Shown one piece after another: positions 1-4,519 of a DNA stretch of 8,365 bases. This DNA is from Deltaproteobacteria bacterium (GTDB lineage: Bacteria; Desulfobacterota; Desulfobaccia; Desulfobaccales; Desulfobaccaceae). Position 1 is the first letter of the stretch. Each line of letters begins with the position of its first letter. The stretch spans positions 1-8,365 of the forward strand of contig VGSX01000145.1 of NCBI GenBank assembly GCA_016874895.1. Direction: 5' to 3'. The notes beneath the pieces were generated by a model that saw only the letters and a program-made list of their open reading frames with translations, searched no databases and had not been told where the DNA came from. A program made the position numbers and the translations under genes.

Positions 1-2
1 CG

Positions 3-74
3 AACAACCTTTTCATGCCTTACGGGTGGGCCCCCCGGCCCATGAGGAACTGTTATGAAAAGTTCACCATGTAG
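3..74 (+). CDS. Possible 3' end of an upstream gene (partial)
   Basis: An open frame enters from the left edge and ends at TAG (72-74). It reads N-N-L-F-M-P-Y-G-W-A-P-R-P-M-R-N-C-Y-E-K-F-T-M-stop. Most codons end in G or C, as in the real genes of this window, so it could be the last 23 codons of a gene starting outside the window. It is too short to assign to a family. A 6-bp hairpin (TGGGCC 27-32, GGCCCA 37-42) lies inside it, and a 9-bp piece recurs inverted downstream (18-26 versus 146-154), so it may instead be intergenic repeat sequence. Confidence 0.25.
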   Translation, partial: NNLFMPYGWAPRPMRNCYEKFTM

Positions 75-100
75 GGCGGGAAAGCGAAGCGCATCCCGCC
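71..100. repeat. Short GC-rich palindrome (REP-like hairpin)
   Basis: GGCGGGA (75-81) pairs perfectly with TCCCGCC (94-100). An inner GCG (84-86) and CGC (90-92) flank an AAG loop, giving a two-tier hairpin. It begins immediately after the TAG at 72-74, a usual place for a REP-type palindrome or a 3' mRNA-stabilising hairpin. No T-run follows, so it is not a canonical intrinsic terminator. Whether it is repeated elsewhere in the genome cannot be seen from this window. Confidence 0.45.
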
Positions 101-212
101 TTCGGACATCATGTTCTTTGCCGAACACCCCAAACCATGAAAATGCCCGTAAGGTGCACCGTATCCCTAAGGCTTTGAACCATCAAATTTTCAGATTAGA
201 AAGGAAACAACC

Positions 213-740
213 ATGACGGTGAGCGAGTGCCTTATCCTGCAGCACCTGCAAACGGCGATCCAGATGGAGATAGACGGCAAGAAGTTTTACGAAGAAGCCG
301 CCCAAAAAGCCAAAAGCGAAGGAACCAAAGAGATTTTCACCTATCTGGCCAACGGCGAAGTTTACCATATCCAGCGTATCCAGGAAATTTACGACGCCCT
401 GGAGAAGAATCCTACCTGGACGGAAGCCATGTGCGAGTTCAGCCCGCCCCCGGAGGACCCCAGGATTTTTTCTGCCGCTCTGGCCAAGGGCAATATGGGG
501 GCCGGGGATGCCGATGATCTCAAGGCCCTGGATATCGGCCTGAAAATGGAGCAGAAGAGCATAGATTTTTACCAGAAGCTGGCCAAACAGGCCCAGGACC
601 CCCTGGAGCGCCGTTTCCTGCTGAGCCTGGTCAATGAAGAACGGGGCCATTACTACTACCTGGTGGATTACCGCAATTTCCTGGTCGACCCGGCGGACTG
701 GTATTACGTCAAGGAAATGGGGCACGTGGACGGGGCTTAA
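213..740 (+). CDS. Rubrerythrin-type ferritin-like diiron protein
   Basis: A 175-residue four-helix-bundle protein of the rubrerythrin/ferritin-like family. It shows the paired diiron ligand pattern: E19 in helix A (QMEIDGKKFYEEAA), E49-x-x-H52 in helix B (GEVYHIQRI), E113 in helix C (KMEQKSIDFY) and E143-x-x-H146 in helix D (NEERGHYYYL). Relatives use such a site for peroxide or oxygen reduction, or iron handling, in the cytoplasm of anaerobes. Unlike classical rubrerythrin there is no C-terminal rubredoxin domain (only C6 and C74 are present), so any electron donor must be a separate protein. The tail (DPADWYYVKEMGHVDG) follows the last helix. The ATG at 213 has an AAGGA Shine-Dalgarno (201-205) seven bases upstream. 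The next gene begins 19 bp after the stop, so the two probably share a transcript. The family is clear; the substrate is not determined. Confidence 0.9.
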   Translation: MTVSECLILQHLQTAIQMEIDGKKFYEEAAQKAKSEGTKEIFTYLANGEVYHIQRIQEIYDALEKNPTWTEAMCEFSPPPEDPRIFSAALAKGNMGAGDADDLKALDIGLKMEQKSIDFYQKLAKQAQDPLERRFLLSLVNEERGHYYYLVDYRNFLVDPADWYYVKEMGHVDGA

Positions 741-759
741 GGGCGCCGTAGGGAAACTT

Positions 760-1515
760 GTGGACGTCATCATCATCGGTTCAGGCACCGGGGTTCCTTC
801 CCGACGGCGGGGCTCCCCGGCCATAGGGGTGAGGGCAGGGCCGCATTTTATCTTATTGGACCTGGGCTCGGGAACCCTGCGGTCTCTTCTGAACTATGAC
901 CTGAACATGAACGATATCGACGTCCTCTGTCTCAGCCATCACCACCCGGATCACGTGGGCGATCTAGTCCCTTTTCTCTTTGCCACACGCTACCAGTTGG
1001 GTTACACCCGGCAAAAGTCCTTCTGGCTTCTGGCCGCCCAAGGTTTTGTCAGGTTACATGAGAACCTCAAGGGCGCCTGGGGTGAGTGGCTGGAGCCTCC
1101 CCCCGGTCTCATGCAGGTGCAGGAGATGGCTCCGGACCGGGAAGACCTCTTTACCCTCGACGACTTGACCATCAAAACGGGTCCGGTCAATCACATCGCC
1201 ACGAGTCTGGCCTTCCGACTGGAGTTCGGCGGTCGGTCCGTGGTTTATGCCGGAGATACGGACTGGAGCGACAGCCTCATCGCCCTGGCCCAGGGAGCCG
1301 ATCTCTTTATCCTGGAAGCCGCCAATCCCTTTAAGGTTCCCGGCCACCTGACCCCCGGGGAAGCCGGTCTGCTGGCTGCCCGGGCCCAGGTTTCCCGGTT
1401 GGTGTTGACCCACTTTTATCCCCCCTGTGATGAAGTCGATCTGAAGGCATTATGCCGCCGCAGTTATGACGGCGAACTCATCCTGGCCGAAGATGGGTTG
1501 CGGTTAAAGGTATAA
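760..1515 (+). CDS. Metallo-beta-lactamase-fold hydrolase (RNase Z-like arrangement)
   Basis: A 251-residue MBL-fold protein starting at GTG 760; AGGG (750-753) lies six bases upstream. The frame is open further upstream, but that part overlaps the diiron gene. The fold begins with strand MDVIIIGSGTG and carries H60-x-H62-x-D64-H65 (SHHHPDHVGDL), then H145 (PVNHIATSL), D166 (YAGDTDWSD), H196 (GHLTPGEAG) and H218 (VLTHFYP). This is a complete two-metal ligand set in the order used by RNase Z and related phosphodiesterase-like members. The RNase Z exosite arm for tRNA binding is not evident, and 251 residues is short for RNase Z, so a general 'MBL fold metallo-hydrolase, ribonuclease Z-like' label is safer than tRNA 3' processing. 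It lies 19 bp behind the rubrerythrin-type gene, suggesting co-expression. A small GAGGC/GCCTC hairpin (1523-1535) follows the stop without a T-run. Confidence 0.88.
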   Translation: MDVIIIGSGTGVPSRRRGSPAIGVRAGPHFILLDLGSGTLRSLLNYDLNMNDIDVLCLSHHHPDHVGDLVPFLFATRYQLGYTRQKSFWLLAAQGFVRLHENLKGAWGEWLEPPPGLMQVQEMAPDREDLFTLDDLTIKTGPVNHIATSLAFRLEFGGRSVVYAGDTDWSDSLIALAQGADLFILEAANPFKVPGHLTPGEAGLLAARAQVSRLVLTHFYPPCDEVDLKALCRRSYDGELILAEDGLRLKV

Positions 1516-1544
1516 GGTAGACGAGGCGTTGCCTCAGGGGGAAA

Positions 1545-1691
1545 GTAAGCGTTCAGCGGTCAGCTTACAGCCGTCAGCTAATGCTTTAAATTCAAATAGT
1601 TATTCCAAGGTGGCGTATCACTGGTTTTTCGCTTAGTTTCCCTAACCCATTGTTTTTGCTGAGAGCTGATTGTTGATAGCTGATCGCCTAC
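1545..1691. repeat. 147-bp MITE-like palindromic element, copy A
   Basis: This 147-bp segment matches the one at 2664-2810 in the same orientation with 12 mismatches and no gaps by hand alignment (about 92%). The outer ends are imperfect inverted repeats (GTAAGCGTTCAGC at the left; the right end read in reverse is GTAGGCGATCAGC). Both arms are built from 7-bp units: GCTGANN-type units tile 1658-1685 and their complements (NNTCAGC) tile the left arm. The element is bounded by a perfect 8-bp direct repeat, GGGGGAAA, at 1537-1544 and 1692-1699, as expected of a target-site duplication. No protein is encoded, so if mobile it would depend on a transposase encoded elsewhere. Confidence 0.8.
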
Positions 1692-1803
1692 GGGGGAAAA
1701 ACATTAGGCCGGGATATCGCAGCCAGACATGCCGAAGGGTGTCAACGGTATGGTAAGGGCTGCTCATGCACCGGGTAGTCCGCCCACCCGCCCGGAGAAT
1801 CTG

Positions 1804-2559
1804 ATGAAAGCTGCGGTTCCGGCCGAGGTCCTGCAGTCCAGCCTGTTGTTGGAGAACCTGGTACTCCCGGAGGCGCTGGATTCGTGCCCCGGCCCCATTA
1901 ATTTAACTGTCGGCCTGCAGGAATTTCTACTCATCGAAGGTCTTTCGGCCCTGGAGGCGGATGTTCTGCTGCGTACTGCCGCCACCCTGCGCCGTCCCGT
2001 TGCCGGCCGGATTTACCACTGGGGCAGAGATTTATTTGCGCTTCCCCGCCGCTCCCTTTATCCCTGGCGGAAGCGTCTGGCCTTTGTCTCCCCCTGGCAA
2101 TCCCTGTTGCCCCGCCTTACCCTGCTGGAAAATGTCACTCTGCCCCTGACCCTGGCCACCGGCCGGTCGGCCCCCGAGCTAGGGCGGCAGCACCAGGCCC
2201 TGCTGGAGCAGTTATCCCTGGCAGAATATCAGTCCAGCTATCCCGGTGAACTTCCTGCCCGGGTGCAGCACCTGGCTCTCTGGGCCCGGGAGATGATCCA
2301 GCAGCCGTTGCTGATCCTGGGGGTGCTGGCCGGCCAGGAAGAGGTCTACGGCGCTCCGGTTCTGGCCCCACACCTGCTCCCCCTCCTGGAGGACTATCAT
2401 CGTCAGGGGCGGGGCGCCATTGTCCTGGCCGGGCCTTTCCTGGACTGGGCCTATCCGGTCGCGGACCGCCGGCTAAGCTGCCGGGAAAACGGCTGGGAGG
2501 AGCGGCCCCTGCCCGGGCGCCGCCAACATCCGCTGATTAATTACCTGAAGGTTCTCTGA
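1804..2559 (+). CDS. Degenerate ABC-transporter ATPase-like protein lacking all catalytic motifs
   Basis: A 251-residue protein whose order of segments follows ABC ATPases of the LolD/FtsE/MlaF kind, but whose active-site motifs are gone. The Walker A position reads G46-L-S-A-L-E-A-D53, with Ala52 where the lysine should be. The Q-loop region keeps its frame (RLAFVSPWQSLLPRLTLLEN, 91-110), including the typical 'LLP-LT-LEN' stretch. The signature position is LPARVQ (150-155) instead of LSGGQ. Walker B is LLILGVL (169-175) instead of LLLLDEP. The switch histidine site is AGPF (209-212) instead of THD. The final strand and 'ADR-L' segment (220-224) remain recognisable. It should not hydrolyse ATP and may be a structural or regulatory partner; that is inference. 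ATG 1804 is chosen because GGAG (1794-1797) lies six bases before it; in-frame ATGs at 1729 and 1750 lack a good ribosome site. A 147-bp repeat lies on each side and no permease gene is adjacent. Confidence 0.7.
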   Translation: MKAAVPAEVLQSSLLLENLVLPEALDSCPGPINLTVGLQEFLLIEGLSALEADVLLRTAATLRRPVAGRIYHWGRDLFALPRRSLYPWRKRLAFVSPWQSLLPRLTLLENVTLPLTLATGRSAPELGRQHQALLEQLSLAEYQSSYPGELPARVQHLALWAREMIQQPLLILGVLAGQEEVYGAPVLAPHLLPLLEDYHRQGRGAIVLAGPFLDWAYPVADRRLSCRENGWEERPLPGRRQHPLINYLKVL

Positions 2560-2587
2560 CCGGACAGCGGTTCCGGGTTCATTTTTT
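2560..2587 (+). terminator. Weak intrinsic terminator after the ABC-like gene
   Basis: Directly after the TGA stop, CCGGA (2560-2564) pairs with TCCGG (2572-2576) across a 7-nt loop, and six T residues follow at 2582-2587 after a 5-nt spacer. The stem is short and the T-run is slightly displaced, so termination may be partial. Confidence 0.4.
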
Positions 2588-2599
2588 CGGCTTCACAGG

Positions 2600-2630
2600 T
2601 TGACAATTAACGTGATAAAAGTCACATTAT
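2600..2630 (+). promoter_or_regulatory. Candidate promoter upstream of tRNA-Ser
   Basis: A perfect TTGACA (-35) lies at 2600-2605. The best -10 candidate is CATTAT (2625-2630, 4 of 6 consensus bases) at a long 19-nt spacing, in an AT-rich stretch. The tRNA-Ser gene lies about 190 bp downstream with the 147-bp repeat copy B in between, so any transcript from here would carry the repeat in its leader. No other gene lies between this site and the tRNA. Confidence 0.4.
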
Positions 2631-2663
2631 AGAAATTATGGTTGCGGTAGAACATGTCAAGTT

Positions 2664-2810
2664 GTAAGCGTTCAACGGTCAGCTTACAGCCGTCAGCTAA
2701 TGCTTCAGATTCAAATAGTTATTCTAAGGAGGCGGATCACTGGTTTTACGCTTAGTTTCCCTAACTCATTGTTTTTGCTGAAAGCTGATTGCTGAAAGCT
2801 GAACGCCTAC
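2664..2810. repeat. 147-bp MITE-like palindromic element, copy B
   Basis: The second copy of the element at 1545-1691, same length and orientation. The right arm is four consecutive heptads (GCTGAAA, GCTGATT, GCTGAAA, GCTGAAC; 2777-2804), and the left arm (2664-2699) carries the complementary heptads. The terminal inverted repeat may extend one base on each side (TGTAAGCGTTCA at 2663, TGTAGGCGTTCA reading back from 2811). TCAAG occurs just outside both ends (2657-2661 and 2812-2816), a possible 5-bp target duplication, less convincing than the 8-bp one around copy A. The element ends 12 bp before the tRNA-Ser gene. Confidence 0.8.
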
Positions 2811-2822
2811 ATCAAGCCTTAC

Positions 2823-2915
2823 GGAGAGATGCCCGAGCGGTTGAAGGGGCGCGACTGGAAATCGCGTGAACGCCCAAAAGGTGTTCCGAGGGTTCGAATC
2901 CCTCTCTCTCCGCCA
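2823..2915 (+). tRNA. tRNA-Ser(GGA)
   Basis: A 93-nt type II tRNA with a perfect 7-bp acceptor stem (GGAGAGA 2823-2829 with TCTCTCC 2905-2911), discriminator G2912 and encoded CCA (2913-2915). The anticodon stem CGCGA/TCGCG (2850-2854, 2862-2866) encloses loop CTGGAAA, with anticodon GGA at 2857-2859, which reads UCC and UCU serine codons. A long variable arm follows, as required for tRNA-Ser, and the T-arm is GAGGG-TTCGAAT-CCCTC. All features are canonical. No intrinsic terminator with a T-run is visible directly after the gene. Confidence 0.97.
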
Positions 2916-2944
2916 CTCATTTACGCCTGCCCCTTTGTTATCCA

Positions 2945-2977
2945 GGCACACCACTTTATATTCCGGGCACACTTTAT
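2945..2977. repeat. Imperfect direct repeat GGCACAC..CTTTAT
   Basis: GGCACACCACTTTAT (2945-2959) recurs as GGCACACTTTAT (2966-2977), differing by a 3-nt gap. Paired copies ending in CACTTTAT-like sequence resemble the internal repeats at the ends of some IS21-family elements, so this may be a leftover end, but no transposase remains. That assignment is inference. Confidence 0.35.
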
Positions 2978-3117
2978 CAGGAGAATCCCCGTTATATCCC
3001 CCCTAACAAATGGGACTTTAAAACGGAAGTTCCAGCCATGAAACGACAAAAAAATAGTTTATCCTCTTGAAATTAATTTTAAATACGATTAGCCGGGTCT
3101 ATTCTTGCTGGATTCAC

Positions 3118-3270
3118 TTATGGATGGGGGTGGTTGATCGCCAGGGCCTGCATAATTTCCCTCTATGCTGCCGGGGGCTGTGAAAGGCGTGTGATCCGCA
3201 CCTCCTCTTCCTGGGGAGGACAATGGGACAGGTCGGCCAGGGTCAATTTGATCACCTTTTTCCCTGGCAC
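3118..3270 (-). pseudogene. Coding-like remnant with an in-frame amber codon
   Basis: On the - strand a GTG at 3270-3268 opens a 35-codon frame (V-P-G-K-K-V-I-K-L-T-L-A-D-L...) ending at TAG (3165-3163). The same frame then continues R-E-I-M-Q-A-L-A-I-N-H-P-H-P to TAA (3120-3118). Codons lean to G/C in the third position and the peptide has a normal composition, unlike the flanking AT-rich DNA. It could be a decayed gene fragment or a 35-residue gene. A faint resemblance of T-L-A-D-L to the start of FeoA-type domains is too weak to name it. Confidence 0.22.
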
Positions 3271-3316
3271 CGAGCCACCCCCAGCAACTCCCTAATTCAC
3301 CGGGTGCAGCGCATTT

Positions 3317-3351
3317 TAATTCCCCCTTTTTTAGGGGGAGTTAGGGGGATT
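3317..3351. repeat. C5-T6-A-G5 palindrome with adjacent G-tract repeat
   Basis: CCCCC (3322-3326) and GGGGG (3334-3338) flank TTTTTTA, and a second TTAGGGGGA copy follows at 3341-3349. Such CCCCCTTTTTTAGGGGG units are of a type that recurs in intergenic DNA of many bacteria. It may form a hairpin but carries no typical terminator tail. Confidence 0.4.
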
Positions 3352-3383
3352 GTCCCAGGTTCAGACTCATGCAACAGTAAGGG

Positions 3384-3402
3384 CAAGGAGAGATAATCCT
3401 TG
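3384..3402. promoter_or_regulatory. Inverted repeat CAAGGA-N7-TCCTTG upstream of the por promoter
   Basis: CAAGGA (3384-3389) and TCCTTG (3397-3402) form a perfect 6-bp dyad with a 7-nt spacer, ending 53 bp before the candidate -35 element at 3456. The position suits an activator-binding site for the por operon. No known regulator consensus is recognised. Confidence 0.28.
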
Positions 3403-3455
3403 TGGGAAGAAAGGTTTTATTGTAGTATTTTTTATGATTTTTATGCCACAATGGC

Positions 3456-3483
3456 TTGACGACGCTCTTATGTTTAATAATAT
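3456..3483 (+). promoter_or_regulatory. Candidate promoter of the por-nuoEF operon
   Basis: TTGACG (3456-3461, 5 of 6 bases of the -35 consensus) is followed after 16 nt by TAATAT (3478-3483, 4 of 6 of -10) inside an AT-rich block. This is the best sigma-70-like pair ahead of porG and would give a leader of roughly 180 nt. Confidence 0.45.
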
Positions 3484-3506
3484 ATAGCAGTTATGCCGCC
3501 AGAGGA

Positions 3507-3565
3507 AAATATTGCCGTTTTTTGCCCTGAAAAAATATTGTGGAACAGAAATATTGCGCTACAAT
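3507..3565. promoter_or_regulatory. AAATATTG triplet and dyad in the por leader
   Basis: AAATATTG occurs three times (3507-3514, 3533-3540, 3549-3556) just downstream of the predicted -10. Around the last two, ATTGTGG (3537-3543) and CTACAAT (3559-3565) form an inverted repeat (6 of 7 bases) with a 15-nt spacer. The location fits a repressor operator. The TTGTG-type half-sites recall Rex sites, but spacing and symmetry do not match the Rex consensus well. Confidence 0.28.
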
Positions 3566-3671
3566 TACTAGCAAGGGAAAAAATGTGCCAGTAGACTGCT
3601 TCCCTGGCCTCATATTTTTCAACCATTGGGCGCGGTGCCGCCTGCAAACCTTGTGAAACGAGGTCCAATTC

Positions 3672-4229
3672 ATGTTAGAAATCCGCTTTCATGGGCGCGG
3701 CGGCCAAGGCGCCGTAACCTCGGTGGAGCTTCTGGCCGTGGCCGCCATTGAAGAAGGCAAGTTTGCCCAGGGGTTCCCCAGTTTCGGCCCGGAGCGCCGG
3801 GGCGCGCCGGTCTTGGCCTTTCTGCGCATCGACGACCGCCATATCCGCCTGCGCTGCAAGATCGCCAACCCGGACGTAGTGCTGATTCTTGACCCCAGCC
3901 TGATTCGCATTCAAAAACCTGCCGCCGATCTCAAGCCGGGCGGCGTTATCGTCTTGAATACGAACAAGTCCATTGCCGATACCCGCCGGGAATTCGGCTT
4001 CACCCATACCCTGGCGGTGGTGGACGCCAACCACATCGCCAAGCAGGTTCTGGGGGTGCCCATCACCAATACCACCATGTTGGGCGCCCTGATCCGGGCC
4101 ACCGGCGCAGTGGCGGTGGATTCCATGACCAAACCCCTGAAGGAGCGGTTCGGGCCCATGGCGTCCAAAAATATCGCCGCCCTGCAGGAAGCCTTTGAAA
4201 AAACCGTGGTGGAGGAAGGCAAATCGTGA
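3672..4229 (+). CDS. porG: Pyruvate:ferredoxin oxidoreductase gamma subunit
   Basis: A 185-residue gamma subunit of a four-subunit 2-oxoacid:ferredoxin oxidoreductase. The N-terminus carries the family hallmark F-H-G-R-G-G-Q-G (6-13), followed by EEGKFAQGFPSFGPERRGAP (27-46), both highly conserved in PorG/PorC. The gamma domain is associated with CoA binding and release of the acyl-CoA product. Length is normal for the family (about 180-190). ATG 3672 has GAGG (3660-3663) eight bases upstream. Its TGA overlaps the GTG start of porD by 4 nt, so the two are translationally coupled. It opens the operon, as gamma does in many gamma-delta-alpha-beta clusters. Confidence 0.93.
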   Translation: MLEIRFHGRGGQGAVTSVELLAVAAIEEGKFAQGFPSFGPERRGAPVLAFLRIDDRHIRLRCKIANPDVVLILDPSLIRIQKPAADLKPGGVIVLNTNKSIADTRREFGFTHTLAVVDANHIAKQVLGVPITNTTMLGALIRATGAVAVDSMTKPLKERFGPMASKNIAALQEAFEKTVVEEGKS

Positions 4230-4519
4230 GTAAACCCTTAGATCAAATGACCTGGCAGGAAATCGAGCTGGGGGCGATTCTCCGCACTCCGGGCAGCGCC
4301 CGGGAGTACCGCACCGGCGACTGGCGGTCCCAGCATCCCGTGTGGACCAAAAGCCGCTGCATCCGCTGCGGGGTCTGCTGGACCGTCTGCCCCGAGCCGG
4401 CCATTATTCAGGAACCCGGGGGCTATTTCGACATGGATCCCGATTATTGCAAAGGCTGCGGCATCTGCGCCCGGGAGTGCGTTACCGGCTGCATCGCCAT
4501 GGTCCCGGAGGAGGAATAA
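4226..4519 (+). CDS. porD: Pyruvate:ferredoxin oxidoreductase delta subunit (2x[4Fe-4S])
   Basis: A 97-residue ferredoxin-like delta subunit that passes electrons from the catalytic subunits to an external acceptor. Cluster motif 1 is C45-x2-C48-x2-C51-x3-C55-P, and motif 2 is C75-x2-C78-x2-C81-x3-C85. In the second motif the usual proline after the last cysteine is Val86, and an extra Cys89 follows. The N-terminal tail (residues 15-40, including PGSAREYRTGDWRS) is typical of PorD, not of free ferredoxins. It starts at GTG 4226 with AAGG (4216-4219) six bases upstream, overlaps porG by 4 nt, and its TAA overlaps the porA ATG by 1 nt. Confidence 0.93.
   Translation: MSKPLDQMTWQEIELGAILRTPGSAREYRTGDWRSQHPVWTKSRCIRCGVCWTVCPEPAIIQEPGGYFDMDPDYCKGCGICARECVTGCIAMVPEEE

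Larger units (their letters stand above)
2916..3671. other. Intergenic region without a convincing gene
   Basis: About 750 bp separate tRNA-Ser from porG. In order it holds a short direct repeat (2945-2977), an AT-rich stretch (3010-3110), a coding-like but interrupted stretch on the - strand (3118-3270), a C5-T6-A-G5 palindrome (3322-3338), a 6-bp inverted repeat (3384-3402), a promoter-like pair (3456-3483) and an AT-rich leader with repeated AAATATTG (3507-3556). Base composition shifts from the GC-rich genes on either side to AT-rich at both ends. Longer open frames here lack ribosome sites and any family resemblance. Confidence 0.6.

Noticed and set aside
55..216. 53-codon frame ending in ATGA overlap with the rubrerythrin-type gene
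   Set aside because: It reads through the GC palindrome, is highly basic and irregular in composition, and has no ribosome site; the overlap with ATG 213 is probably chance.
634..759. Longer N-terminus for the MBL hydrolase from ATG 634
   Set aside because: The extra 42 codons overlap the 3' end of the diiron gene and precede the first core strand; GTG 760 has a proper ribosome site.
1545..1691. Heptad repeats as a CRISPR array
   Set aside because: The units are 7 bp and contiguous with no unique spacers, and no cas genes are present.
1729..1803. Upstream starts (ATG 1729, ATG 1750) for the ABC-like gene
   Set aside because: No Shine-Dalgarno precedes them, whereas GGAG is ideally placed for ATG 1804.
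3651..3671. Rex (NADH-sensing) operator at TTGTGAA before porG
   Set aside because: Only one half-site is present; the matching TTCACAA arm is missing.
3474..3673. 60-64 codon frames on the - strand in the por leader
   Set aside because: No ribosome sites, AT-rich composition, and they cover the predicted promoter-proximal leader.
4342..4518. 59-codon N-terminal extension of PorA
   Set aside because: It is the out-of-frame shadow of porD; the POR alpha family begins at about the position encoded from 4519.
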